DNA of 49,165 nt from the NCBI GenBank assembly GCA_030532685.1, contig JAUNKN010000012.1, positions 1 to 49,165 of the forward strand, given 5' to 3'. Source of the stretch: Bacteroidales bacterium. GTDB taxonomy: Bacteria; Bacteroidota; Bacteroidia; Bacteroidales; Bacteroidaceae. Positions 37,862 through 45,859 of this stretch are shown here, in pieces. Made by a program: the position numbers and the translations under genes. Below the pieces are notes generated by a model. That model made no database searches, was not told the DNA's origin, and saw only the letters and a program-made list of their open reading frames with translations. Position 1 is the stretch's first letter, and the number at the start of each line of letters is the position of its first letter.

Positions 37862-37897
37862 AAAATCCCCCATGAGTCGAAACTCATGGGGGATTTT
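37862..37897 (-). terminator. Terminator of the DUF3467 gene
   Basis: A perfect 16-base stem (37862-37877 with 37882-37897) around a four-base loop. Read on the minus strand it ends in a T-run, and it lies 22 bases beyond the stop codon of the minus-strand gene. Confidence 0.88.
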
Positions 37898-37919
37898 GGA
37901 GAGGAGGCAGTTCCAAATC

Positions 37920-38258
37920 TTAGGCGTTGCCTTCACCAATGCCAAAAGGCGTAGCCGTGCGGCCGATGCCTTCGGCTTGCTGGGGAGCAGGTGCACCAGG
38001 CATAGCGATGGGGCCAAACTGTTGCTCATATTTCATGACATTGTCTTGAAGAGCAAAGAGCAAGCGCTTGGCACTTTCGGGAGTGAGAATTTGGCGATTG
38101 TTTACGCGAGCTTGAGGCAAACCAGGCAGTGCAGCGATGAAGTCGATGACGAACTCTTGGTGGCTGTGGTTGATGATGGCCAGGTTGCTGTAGGTGCCGC
38201 CTGCAGTTTCGGGGGTAAGCTCGATTTGGAGCTGTTGTTGGTTTTGTTCTTGTTCCAT
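37920..38258 (-). CDS. DUF3467 family protein
   Basis: A 112-residue soluble protein. After a Gln/Glu-rich start (MEQEQNQQQLQIELTPE) comes the conserved DUF3467 core: GGTYSNLAIINHSHQEFVIDF, then PGLPQARVNNRQILTPESAKRLLFALQDNVMKYE in segments. It ends in a Pro/Ala-rich tail. The molecular role of the family is unknown. The ATG at 38258 is preferred, because the frame upstream (44 more codons) lacks the pattern and is cysteine-rich junk. In Bacteroides-type genomes this gene commonly follows rpoC on the same strand. Here it is inverted, with its own divergent promoter and terminator. Confidence 0.88.
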   Translation of the reverse strand: MEQEQNQQQLQIELTPETAGGTYSNLAIINHSHQEFVIDFIAALPGLPQARVNNRQILTPESAKRLLFALQDNVMKYEQQFGPIAMPGAPAPQQAEGIGRTATPFGIGEGNA

Positions 38259-38387
38259 GATTGTGTTATGGAGGTTGATAGATGAGGAGATATAATCGCG
38301 ATGCACGTGGCACCGGCTGTCGATGCACAGCGCAAAATGAGTGCCAAATGCCATCTTGTCAGTGCAAAGTGTGTCAGACCTATTTGG

Positions 38388-38419
38388 CAAAAGTAGCTTT
38401 TTTACTCAGAATAGCCAAG
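38388..38419 (-). promoter_or_regulatory. Promoter of the DUF3467 gene
   Basis: On the minus strand the -7 box is TACTTTTG (38388-38395) and a CTTG box lies at 38416-38419, with 20 bases between them. The predicted leader is about 125 bases. Confidence 0.6.
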
Positions 38420-38446
38420 TCCAAAATCGCAAAAATGAGGAATCTC

Positions 38447-38477
38447 TTGGTCGAGTCTCGTCCTTGTCGTAATTTTG
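38447..38477 (+). promoter_or_regulatory. Promoter of the OmpA-family gene
   Basis: TTG at 38447-38449, 20 bases of spacing, then TAATTTTG at 38470-38477. It is back to back with the DUF3467 promoter, with about 27 bases between the upstream boxes. Confidence 0.65.
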
Positions 38478-38560
38478 CAAGGCTTAGTATGCCGCTCATT
38501 GTCAGTAGGAAATGTCTGATTTTAGAGCTTTTGATAGCTGGGCGGTAAACTTCAAAACGT

Positions 38561-39763
38561 ATGAAAGAAAGTATGAAAAAAATCATGATGCTCCTTGTGT
38601 CTATCCTGCTGGCAGGAACGCTGCAGGCACAAACGGCCATCTATGCTCCCACCTCTTCTGATGGCTGGTCGCTTTCTTGGGGAGGAGGGATTAGCCACCC
38701 GCTTCTTTATTCTTTTGCTCGTCAGCTGGTGAGTCCCGTGGGCGAAGTCGCTCTGCACAAACAGCTCACTGCCAGCTTGGGAGTAGGGCTGGAGGGCGTC
38801 TATTGTCAGGGCGACCGAGCAGCCTATCGTACCTACGACGATCGAATGGCCTTTAATGTCGTGGGGACGCTCAATTTGAGCCGATGGCTGGGAGGCTATC
38901 ATGGTCGCCCACGCTGGGTGGAACTGGTCGGGAAGGTTGGAGCAGGCTGGGGGCATACCTTTGACAAAGGTTCGACTCAGGCCGACTATATCACGGCGAA
39001 ATTGGGAGCTGAGTTCAACGTCTTCCTGTCGCGCAATCGAGCTTGGAGTTTAGGTTTGCGTCCCGCTCTAATCTACAACTTGCGTTCGGGTAAGGCTTTC
39101 GAGCAAATTGTCGTGAGCAAGTCGCAGGCAGATATTCACTGCGCCCTCTCCTTGACCTATTATTTTCGCAATTCGCGTGGCGGGCACCATTTGGCCGCCG
39201 TCGCTCCGCTGTCCCCAGGGCATCGTGTGCGTAGGGATGAGTTGATAGAGCGTTTGCGCACCGAAACCGAACAGATGCGAGAGGATTTGCTTTCCAAAGA
39301 ACAAATCATTTTGGAGCAGCAACAGCGCATCGCACAGCTTCAAGACTCTCTTCCCGCTCAAAATGCGGTAGAAAAAGAGGAAACTTTGCCACCTCCCACG
39401 ATACAGAAAAACGATTCTCTCACCGTTTGGCCCCAAATGAGCGATCGCATTGGGCGGAGGCAAATTCTCGAGGAACGCATCGTCTTTTCAGGAAGTAGTG
39501 CCATGGTCGATGAAGCGCAATTTCCCATTGTCGAACGCTTGGCAAAATGTCTGAAGAGGAATCCCGAAGCGACTCTCGTCGTACAAGGCTTTGTTGGGAC
39601 TGGAAATGATGCTGTGCGCAATGCTCGAGTGAGTAGAGCACGTGCAGAGGTAATACGCACCCTGCTCATTGCTCAATATGGAATACGCCATGAGCGCATT
39701 CGAGCAGTTGGAGCTGGAGCAGGACGAGGAGAGATGAGCCTCTGCACCGTGGTCAAAGAATAA
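38561..39763 (+). CDS. OmpA-family outer-membrane protein
   Basis: A 400-residue exported protein. A signal peptide is followed by an N-terminal beta-barrel (about 30-205), with alternating strands that end in CALSLTYYFRN. A coiled-coil linker follows (about 225-275, RRDELIERLRTETEQMREDLLSKEQ), and a C-terminal OmpA-type peptidoglycan-binding domain (about 300-400) ends the protein. In that domain the usual NxxLSxxRAxxV motif appears as NARVSRARAEVI. The protein likely links outer membrane and cell wall. Two ATGs 12 bases apart (38561 and 38573) are both possible starts. The final part is shorter than usual, ending at SLCTVVKE. It precedes the str operon but has its own promoter. Confidence 0.85.
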   Translation: MKESMKKIMMLLVSILLAGTLQAQTAIYAPTSSDGWSLSWGGGISHPLLYSFARQLVSPVGEVALHKQLTASLGVGLEGVYCQGDRAAYRTYDDRMAFNVVGTLNLSRWLGGYHGRPRWVELVGKVGAGWGHTFDKGSTQADYITAKLGAEFNVFLSRNRAWSLGLRPALIYNLRSGKAFEQIVVSKSQADIHCALSLTYYFRNSRGGHHLAAVAPLSPGHRVRRDELIERLRTETEQMREDLLSKEQIILEQQQRIAQLQDSLPAQNAVEKEETLPPPTIQKNDSLTVWPQMSDRIGRRQILEERIVFSGSSAMVDEAQFPIVERLAKCLKRNPEATLVVQGFVGTGNDAVRNARVSRARAEVIRTLLIAQYGIRHERIRAVGAGAGRGEMSLCTVVKE

Positions 39764-39793
39764 AAAAGTGGAGAAATAAACCGATAGAAACTG

Positions 39794-39824
39794 TTGGCTA
39801 CTCCGAAAAATAGTGCTAACTTTG
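39794..39824 (+). promoter_or_regulatory. Promoter of the str operon
   Basis: TTGG from 39794, about 20 bases of spacing, then TAACTTTG at 39817-39824. The predicted rpsL leader is about 78 bases and A-rich. Confidence 0.75.
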
Positions 39825-39907
39825 CACGTCGAATGGGCATATTGTATCTATGCCTCTCCTGAAATAGATGGAAATACAATAATATATAATCATAAAAACA
39901 AACCAAA

Positions 39908-40291
39908 ATGCCTACTATCCAACAGCTTGTGCGCAAGGGACGTACGGTAGCAGCCGACAAGTCAAAGTCGCCTGCCCTTGACAACTGCCCCCAACGCCGT
40001 GGCGTGTGTGTGCGTGTGTACACCACAACCCCTAAGAAGCCAAACTCGGCTATGCGTAAGGTCGCTCGTGTACGTTTGACCAACTCTAAGGAGGTGAACT
40101 CCTATATCCCCGGTGAAGGTCACAACCTTCAGGAACACAGCATCGTGCTCGTGCGCGGTGGTCGTGTGAAGGACCTTCCTGGTGTGCGCTACCACATCGT
40201 GCGTGGTACGCTCGATACCGCTGGCGTAGCCAACCGTACTCAGCGTCGTTCTAAGTATGGTGCTAAGCGTCCTAAGCCCGCTAAGAAGTAA
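39908..40291 (+). CDS. rpsL: 30S ribosomal protein uS12
   Basis: A 127-residue decoding-centre protein with the canonical start [12 protein letters not shown]. Lys43 is in [13 protein letters not shown], the residue whose change gives streptomycin resistance in other bacteria, so the sequence is wild type there. [17 protein letters not shown] segment and a basic tail follow. It is the first gene of rpsL-rpsG-fusA-rpsJ. Confidence 0.98.
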   Translation: MPTIQQLVRKGRTVAADKSKSPALDNCPQRRGVCVRVYTTTPKKPNSAMRKVARVRLTNSKEVNSYIPGEGHNLQEHSIVLVRGGRVKDLPGVRYHIVRGTLDTAGVANRTQRRSKYGAKRPKPAKK

Positions 40292-40523
40292 AAAAGCGGA
40301 GCGCGAAGTGAGCCGCATGTCGCAAGAGAGTAATGGGTGAAAGTTTCCCATGAAGACTTCTCAGCAAAATGAGAGAGTTCCTCTTTGTCGATGACTCGCT
40401 TCTCTATTCTTCCAACGAAAGAACATTGGTTTGCACAAAGGTTGAGTAAGTCGCCGCTTTATTGGCGGTGATGACTGAAGACAATGATGCAGCCCGAAAC
40501 AAAACCAAATCTCCTACAAAACA
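40292..40523 (+). promoter_or_regulatory. Long structured rpsL-rpsG intercistronic region
   Basis: A 232-base noncoding gap with several possible stems: GCGG/CCGC just after rpsL, ATGGG/CCCAT near 40332-40350, and TCGCCGC/GCGGTGA near 40449-40470. No terminator and no TAnnTTTG promoter was seen. In E. coli the much shorter rpsL-rpsG gap carries the uS7 autoregulatory site, so an analogous role is possible but unproven. Confidence 0.4.
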
Positions 40524-41000
40524 ATGCGTAAAGCAAAACCAAAGAAGCGCCTGATCCTTCCTGATCCCGTGTATGGCGACCAAAAAGTATCGAAGTTCGT
40601 GAACCACCTCATGTACGATGGTAAGAAAAATGTATCGTACGTTATCTTCTATAGCGCTCTCGAAATCGTAGGCGAGAAGATGCAAGGTGAAGAGAAGACT
40701 GCTCTCGAAATTTGGAAGCAGGCTCTCGATAAGATTACTCCCCAAGTTGAGGTGAAGAGCCGTCGTATCGGTGGTGCCACTTACCAAGTTCCTACCGAAA
40801 TCCGTCCTGACCGTAAGGAAAGCGTTTCGATGAAGAATATGATTCTCTACGCTCGCAAGCGTGGTGGTAAGACCATGGCCGATAAGCTCGCTGCTGAAAT
40901 CATGGATGCTTACAACGAGCAAGGCGCAGCCTTCAAGCGTAAAGAGGAAATGCACCGTATGGCCGAAGCCAACCGTGCCTTCGCACACTTCCGTTTCTAA
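40524..41000 (+). CDS. rpsG: 30S ribosomal protein uS7
   Basis: A 158-residue head-domain protein that nucleates assembly of the 16S 3' domain. Landmarks are [19 protein letters not shown], the [15 protein letters not shown] segment, the [19 protein letters not shown] hairpin and NRAFAHFRF at the C-terminus. In other bacteria uS7 represses its own operon translationally. Confidence 0.98.
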   Translation: MRKAKPKKRLILPDPVYGDQKVSKFVNHLMYDGKKNVSYVIFYSALEIVGEKMQGEEKTALEIWKQALDKITPQVEVKSRRIGGATYQVPTEIRPDRKESVSMKNMILYARKRGGKTMADKLAAEIMDAYNEQGAAFKRKEEMHRMAEANRAFAHFRF

Positions 41001-41024
41001 TCCCCATAAACAAGAGATAGAACA

Positions 41025-43145
41025 ATGGCAAAGCAAGACTTGCATCTCACGCGTAACTTCGGTATCATGGCTCACATCGATGCCGGTAAGACAACGACCT
41101 CTGAACGTATCCTCTTCTACACGGGTAAGACCCACAAGATTGGTGAAGTACACGAAGGTGGCGCAACCATGGACTGGATGGAGCAAGAGCAGGAGCGTGG
41201 TATCACGATTACCTCTGCTGCTACAACAGCTTTCTGGAAGTATGCTAATACTCAATACAAGTTCAACCTCATTGACACTCCGGGTCACGTAGACTTTACG
41301 GCCGAAGTAGAGCGTTCACTCCGTGTACTTGACGGTGCTGTTGCTACTTATTGTGCAGTGGGTGGTGTTGAACCCCAGTCTGAAACTGTATGGCGTCAGG
41401 CTGACAAGTACAACGTACCTCGTATCGGTTATGTCAACAAGATGGACCGTTCTGGCGCCAACTTCTTTGAAGTGGTTCGTCAGATGAAGGACGTTCTCGG
41501 TGCTACTCCCTGTCCTATCAGTGTGCCCATCGGTGCTGAGGAAAAGTTCCGCGGTATCGTAGACCTCATCAAGATGAAGGCTATTCTGTGGCACGATGAG
41601 GCTATGGGTGCTGAATATGATGTTGAAGAAATCCCCGCCGACCTTCTCGCTGAGTGCGAAGAGTGGCGTGCCAAGATGCTCGAACTTGCTGCTGAGCAAG
41701 ACGAAGCCTTGATGGAGAAGTTCTTCGAAGATCCCAATTCTTTGACCGAAGAAGAGATCGTTGCTGCTATCCGTAAGGGTACCCTCGCTCTCAATATCGT
41801 GCCTATGACTTGTGGTTCCTCGTTCAAGAACAAGGGTGTACAAACATTGCTCGACTATGTCTGCATGTTCCTCCCCTCTCCTCTTGATACTCCTGCTATC
41901 GAAGGTACCAACCCCGATACTGGTGAGGCCGAGACACGTCAGGCAAGCGAGGACGAAAGGACTTCAGCTCTTGCCTTTAAGATAGCAACCGACCCCTATG
42001 TAGGTCGTCTCACTTTCTTCCGTGTTTACTCTGGTAAGGTAGAAGCTGGTTCTTACGTTTACAACGTACGTTCAGGCAAGAAAGAGCGTGTATCTCGCCT
42101 CTTCCAAATGCACTCTAACAAGCAGAATCCTGTTGAAGTGATTGCTGCTGGTGACATCGGTGCTGGTGTCGGTTTCAAGGATATTCGCACAGGCGATACT
42201 TTGGCTGAGGAAGGTGCTCCTATCGTGCTCGAATCGATGGACTTCCCCGAGCCCGTTATCGGTATTGCAGTTGAGCCTAAGACTCAGAAGGACCTCGATA
42301 AGCTCTCTACTGGTCTTTCTAAGTTGGCCGAAGAAGATCCTACCTTCACTGTACGTACCGACGAGCAAAGCGGTCAAACCGTTATCTCAGGTATGGGTGA
42401 GCTCCACCTTGATATCATCATCGATCGTCTGCGTCGCGAGTTTAAGGTAGAGTGTAACCAAGGTAAGCCTCAGGTTAACTACAAGGAAGCTATCACCAAG
42501 ACGGTTAACCTCCGTGAGGTTTATAAGAAACAGTCCGGTGGTCGCGGTAAGTTTGCCGACATCATCGTGAATGTAGGTCCCGTCGATGAAGACTTCAAGG
42601 AAGGTGGCTTGCAGTTCGTCAATAAGGTGACAGGCGGTAACATTCCTAAGGAATTCATCCCCTCTGTTCAGAAGGGCTTTGAAAATGCTATGAAGAGCGG
42701 TGTGCTCGGTGGCTTCCCCCTCGATAGCCTCAAGGTAGAACTCCTCGATGGTTCGTTCCACCCCGTTGACTCTGACCAGCTCTCCTTCGAAATCGCCGCT
42801 ATTCAGGCTTACAAGAACGCTTGTGCCCAAGCAGGCCCCGTGCTCATGGAGCCCATGATGAAGCTCGATGTAATCACTCCCGAAGAAAACATGGGTGATG
42901 TGATTGGCGACCTCAACAAGCGTCGTGGTCAGGTAGAAGGTATGGAAAGCAGCCGTTCTGGCGCTCGTGTAGTGAAGGCTACTGTGCCCCTCGCTGAGAT
43001 GTTCGGTTACGTGACAGCTCTTCGTACAATCACTTCTGGTCGCGCTACTTCTTCGATGCAATACGACCACCACTTCCCCGTATCCAGCAGCATCGCTCGC
43101 TCGGTACTCGAAGAAATGAAGGGTCGCGTTGATCTCGTGAAGTAA
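41025..43145 (+). CDS. fusA: Translation elongation factor G
   Basis: A 706-residue GTPase that drives ribosomal translocation. The P-loop is AHIDAGKT (residues 16-23), followed by the [10 protein letters not shown] switch region, DTPGHVDF and NKMD. Domains II-V follow, with GGRGKFADI in domain IV. It lies 24 bases after rpsG. A stable stem-loop lies between it and rpsJ. The position in the str operon, the length and the canonical motifs mark it as the main housekeeping EF-G and not a paralogue. Confidence 0.98.
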   Translation: MAKQDLHLTRNFGIMAHIDAGKTTTSERILFYTGKTHKIGEVHEGGATMDWMEQEQERGITITSAATTAFWKYANTQYKFNLIDTPGHVDFTAEVERSLRVLDGAVATYCAVGGVEPQSETVWRQADKYNVPRIGYVNKMDRSGANFFEVVRQMKDVLGATPCPISVPIGAEEKFRGIVDLIKMKAILWHDEAMGAEYDVEEIPADLLAECEEWRAKMLELAAEQDEALMEKFFEDPNSLTEEEIVAAIRKGTLALNIVPMTCGSSFKNKGVQTLLDYVCMFLPSPLDTPAIEGTNPDTGEAETRQASEDERTSALAFKIATDPYVGRLTFFRVYSGKVEAGSYVYNVRSGKKERVSRLFQMHSNKQNPVEVIAAGDIGAGVGFKDIRTGDTLAEEGAPIVLESMDFPEPVIGIAVEPKTQKDLDKLSTGLSKLAEEDPTFTVRTDEQSGQTVISGMGELHLDIIIDRLRREFKVECNQGKPQVNYKEAITKTVNLREVYKKQSGGRGKFADIIVNVGPVDEDFKEGGLQFVNKVTGGNIPKEFIPSVQKGFENAMKSGVLGGFPLDSLKVELLDGSFHPVDSDQLSFEIAAIQAYKNACAQAGPVLMEPMMKLDVITPEENMGDVIGDLNKRRGQVEGMESSRSGARVVKATVPLAEMFGYVTALRTITSGRATSSMQYDHHFPVSSSIARSVLEEMKGRVDLVK

Positions 43146-43184
43146 TTTCAATTCCCGAATTTTTAGTAATTCAATCAATTTGTC

Positions 43185-43231
43185 GATGGTGGGCGTGGGA
43201 TAGCAAACGACTCTTATCCCACGCACCCATC
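43185..43231 (+). promoter_or_regulatory. Stable stem-loop between fusA and rpsJ
   Basis: The right arm TATCCCACGC..ACCCATC pairs almost perfectly with GATGG..GGGCGTGGGATA around a 12-base loop. It is followed by TCGGCTTT, not a clear T-run, and ends 22 bases before the rpsJ ATG. It could act as an attenuator, processing site or ribosomal-protein target. Confidence 0.55.
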
Positions 43232-43253
43232 TCGGCTTTAATACTACAAAACA

Positions 43254-43559
43254 ATGAGTCAAAAGATTCGCATTAAGCTCAAGAGCTACGACCACACGCT
43301 CGTTGAGAAGTCGGCTGCTAAGATTGTAGCCAATGTAAAGGCAACTGGTGCTATCGTGAGCGGTCCTATCCCCCTCCCCACTCGCAAGCGCATCATCACC
43401 ATCAACCGCTCTACCTTCGTTAACAAGAAGAGCCGTGAGCAGTTTGAAGTGTCTACTTACAAGCGTCTCATCGACATTTACAGCTCTAACCCCAAGACTA
43501 TCGATGCTCTTATGAAGCTCGAACTCCCTTGCGGTGTTGAGGTTGAAATCAAGGTGTAG
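43254..43559 (+). CDS. rpsJ: 30S ribosomal protein uS10
   Basis: A 101-residue small-subunit protein that also acts as NusE in antitermination. Landmarks are [21 protein letters not shown], the [10 protein letters not shown] loop and the conserved [18 protein letters not shown]. It ends with a terminator 18 bases after the stop instead of continuing into rplC, so this str operon is detached from the S10 operon. Confidence 0.98.
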   Translation: MSQKIRIKLKSYDHTLVEKSAAKIVANVKATGAIVSGPIPLPTRKRIITINRSTFVNKKSREQFEVSTYKRLIDIYSSNPKTIDALMKLELPCGVEVEIKV

Positions 43560-43577
43560 TCTCTTATTTCCTTCTAT

Positions 43578-43614
43578 AAAGCCTATTCTCTCTATCAGAG
43601 AGAGTGGGCTTTTT
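43578..43614 (+). terminator. Terminator of the str operon
   Basis: An AAAGCC..TTCTCTCT arm pairs with AGAGAGAG..GGGCTTT around a short loop, then a T-rich tail. Confidence 0.85.
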
Positions 43615-43631
43615 CTTTATCCCAAAAGATT

Positions 43632-44072
43632 ATGCGTTATTATTTGCTGTTGCTTTCTTTTTTCGTTGTGTTACTTTTATCTGCACAAAGCTTTGAAGGA
43701 ACTTTAAGTGAGGTGCGTGTGAATGGTAGAAGCTATGCCTCTCTTCCTATGCAACATTTTGTATTGAAGCTAGACAATAATAGTACCGGCAGTTTGCGGG
43801 GGAAAATTCCTGCGATTGGGAAGATGCCCGGCTACGTTGAAATCAATGTGCCGATACGTTTACAAGGTAGGGAGCTACTTGTGCAGAAGAAATCGTCTAA
43901 AGCAGGACGTTTCCATTTTAAGGTAGGAGGCTCTATGGGAATTAACTTAGACGAGTGGAAAGCCCGTGTGGAGGATGGTGTGTTGCATTTTTACTTATCC
44001 TGTCATAGTAAACTGGCTTTTGTGACCATGGCACGTGTTTCTATGCGTTTTGAGGGTAAAATAGAGAAGTAG
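43632..44072 (+). CDS. Small secreted beta-rich hypothetical protein
   Basis: A 146-residue exported protein. Residues 1-18 are a signal peptide (MRYYLLLLSFFVVLLLSA). The mature part is made of short beta strands (FEGTLSEVRVNG, HFVLKLDNNS, GYVEINVPIRL, RFHFKVGGSMG, VLHFYLSC), which suggests a lipocalin/calycin-like or YceI-like beta fold. The family was not recognised and no catalytic residue stands out. It starts 18 bases beyond the str-operon terminator without a visible -7 box, so expression may come from read-through. A bidirectional terminator separates it from the convergent fucosidase operon. Confidence 0.65.
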   Translation: MRYYLLLLSFFVVLLLSAQSFEGTLSEVRVNGRSYASLPMQHFVLKLDNNSTGSLRGKIPAIGKMPGYVEINVPIRLQGRELLVQKKSSKAGRFHFKVGGSMGINLDEWKARVEDGVLHFYLSCHSKLAFVTMARVSMRFEGKIEK

Positions 44073-44163
44073 TAGTTTTTGTCTCAAAAGAGAATTTGCT
44101 TTCCCTGATGTTGTCCCTCAATGAGAGGGTTTATACAGTTCCTTAGGGGGAATAAAAAAGAGG

Positions 44164-44202
44164 CGAGCCACACCTTTGCTCCAAGGGAGAAGGCGTGGCT
44201 CG
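44164..44202. terminator. Bidirectional terminator
   Basis: CGAGCCACACCTT (44164-44176) pairs with AAGGCGTGGCTCG (44190-44202). TTTTAG follows on the plus strand and a run of six T on the minus strand. It serves both converging units. Confidence 0.85.
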
Positions 44203-44225
44203 TTTTAGTTTAGTCTTAGGAGAGG

Positions 44226-44777
44226 TTATTTAAAGGAAGAAAGTGCTGCTTGCTCAATGCTCTTTTTAAGGATTTCGAGGCTTGGAGGGTTTTTGTCGTC
44301 AAAACATTGAAAGGCTATCCCTTCGGAGGTGGCAATGTAGACGCGCGGTATCCCACTGCGAGCAAACAGCTGATAGATACTACGATCCTTTGTGGCGGCA
44401 AAGGGGAAAGAGAATGAGTGCTGTTGCCAGTAGCGGTTTACTTCTTCTACGGTTTGTGCACGAGGAATAGGTAGCAGCGTGACAGGGACGTGGAGGGAAA
44501 AAGTACCTGATTGAATCTGTTGATGCAGTGCTTCTATAGTAGGGAGGAATTGCTGACAATCGCTACAGTTTGTGTTGAAGAAGACGATTACTGCGACAGT
44601 ACCTTTGAGGCTTTCTGGAGTGAGCGTTCGTCCATCACTGGTTGTTACAGAGAAGCTGGGTAGCGGCTGTTGGATCGTCCATAGAGGAGAAGGATGCTCG
44701 TTTTCTGATTTGGAGTCGTACACGCAGGAAAGAAGTAACCCAAATAGAGAAAGAAGAAGTAGAAGACGTGTTAGCAT
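44226..44777 (-). CDS. Thioredoxin-like lipoprotein (TlpA/redoxin type)
   Basis: A 183-residue periplasm-facing lipoprotein. The lipobox LLSC places the lipidated cysteine at 18. The thioredoxin-fold domain covers about residues 35-180, with redox motif Cys71-Ser-Asp-Cys74 (NTNCSDCQQFLP) and the cis-proline at Pro144 (SGIPRVYI). TlpA-like proteins reduce disulfides or support cytochrome and enzyme maturation. The partner here is not known. It lies 6 bases after the CBM9-like gene and closes the fucosidase operon. A helper role in folding exported enzymes is only a guess. Confidence 0.85.
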   Translation of the reverse strand: MLTRLLLLLSLFGLLLSCVYDSKSENEHPSPLWTIQQPLPSFSVTTSDGRTLTPESLKGTVAVIVFFNTNCSDCQQFLPTIEALHQQIQSGTFSLHVPVTLLPIPRAQTVEEVNRYWQQHSFSFPFAATKDRSIYQLFARSGIPRVYIATSEGIAFQCFDDKNPPSLEILKKSIEQAALSSFK

Positions 44778-44783
44778 GAGATA

Positions 44784-45851
44784 TTAGAGAGGAGAGGGAA
44801 GAGGTGATTCTGGTTTTCGATAGCGACATTTTCCGTGTTGATCAAGGGTATATCGACTACCATCGCTTTGAGTTAGAGTGAGGAGAAACTGTGATTGGCA
44901 AGCATTGAGCTGTAGCTTGCTTTCTGTAGCAATACTCGCGAGGTCACTTGCTGTGACTCCGAGGATTTCTAAATTGCTTGCATAGCTTCCGTATTGCTGA
45001 TAATAATCGAGTTGTGCATAGAAACAAGCCCATAGTAGTTGATAGTCGGCTGTAAAGTTCGAGCTGGGGGAAATGTTAGATTCGGAGTGTACAAAGTGTA
45101 AATAGCCCCATCGTTCAGGCATGTGGATGTCTATTTTCCCTGTAGGCGACCATACCCAATTTTCTTCTGGCCCTTGTGGTTTGAGCCATTGTACGCGAGA
45201 GAAGTTGAGACGCCAAGTTTCTCCTGCAGTACCGCCACGTTGATAGTCGAAATTATGTCGCAAACTTCGTATCGGAATGGCCATTTCGACGCACCAAAAA
45301 CTATCGACATCGTGGCTTTGATTGAGTGTCCCCTCTTGGTGAATGGCATACCGTAACTCCGGGCAATTCCAAGCTATTAGGAAAGAGCCTTCTGTGCGAT
45401 AAGGTTGTGTCATCAGCAAATCCATCATTGTGCCGCGAGCATTGACTTCAAACTCGTAGTAATGCGTCCCCTCTCCATAAGGATCGAGAAATACTTCAAA
45501 GTCATTTTCTTTCCAAATAATCGTATCTCGTTGCTGTAAACGAGCCACGATGTTAGGCTCTATGATTCTTGCTGCGACATAGAGGTTCTCTTCGTCCCAC
45601 AAGAGTTGAGCAGTGGTAGGATATAAGGGGAGGGGCTTTCCTTTGCCTTGAATATCGACAAACGGGGCGGTGTGTGCTGCGCGTTGCCAATCTGCTTCGT
45701 TGAGTTTCCCGTCAATCACTATGGGGGAAGTGGTGTGTGTGCAATGATAAACGAGGGGCGGAGTGAGCAAGGAAGCGTAGCGATGTCGTAAGCCGTCGGC
45801 CGATAAGGGAAGGAGAGAAAGAAAGGAGAAGAATAGAGCGTAGAGGCGCAT
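44784..45851 (-). CDS. Secreted CBM9-like carbohydrate-binding protein
   Basis: A 355-residue exported protein. The signal peptide is at residues 1-18. The domain at about 35-240 has the CBM9 pattern: PIVIDGKLNEADWQRA, LLWDEENLYVAARI, WKENDFEVFLDPYG, YYEFEVNARGTMMD and a closing WRLNFSRVQW. Such domains occur alone in Bacteroidales and are often called carbohydrate-binding family 9-like. Binding of a specific sugar is not shown. The C-terminal third (about 255-355) is unassigned. The ATG at 45851 exposes the signal peptide, whereas a start 18 codons upstream would overlap the fucosidase gene. It lies 8 bases after the fucosidase stop, so the two are probably cotranscribed. Confidence 0.85.
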   Translation of the reverse strand: MRLYALFFSFLSLLPLSADGLRHRYASLLTPPLVYHCTHTTSPIVIDGKLNEADWQRAAHTAPFVDIQGKGKPLPLYPTTAQLLWDEENLYVAARIIEPNIVARLQQRDTIIWKENDFEVFLDPYGEGTHYYEFEVNARGTMMDLLMTQPYRTEGSFLIAWNCPELRYAIHQEGTLNQSHDVDSFWCVEMAIPIRSLRHNFDYQRGGTAGETWRLNFSRVQWLKPQGPEENWVWSPTGKIDIHMPERWGYLHFVHSESNISPSSNFTADYQLLWACFYAQLDYYQQYGSYASNLEILGVTASDLASIATESKLQLNACQSQFLLTLTQSDGSRYTLDQHGKCRYRKPESPLPSPL

Positions 45852-45859
45852 GGTAGGAG

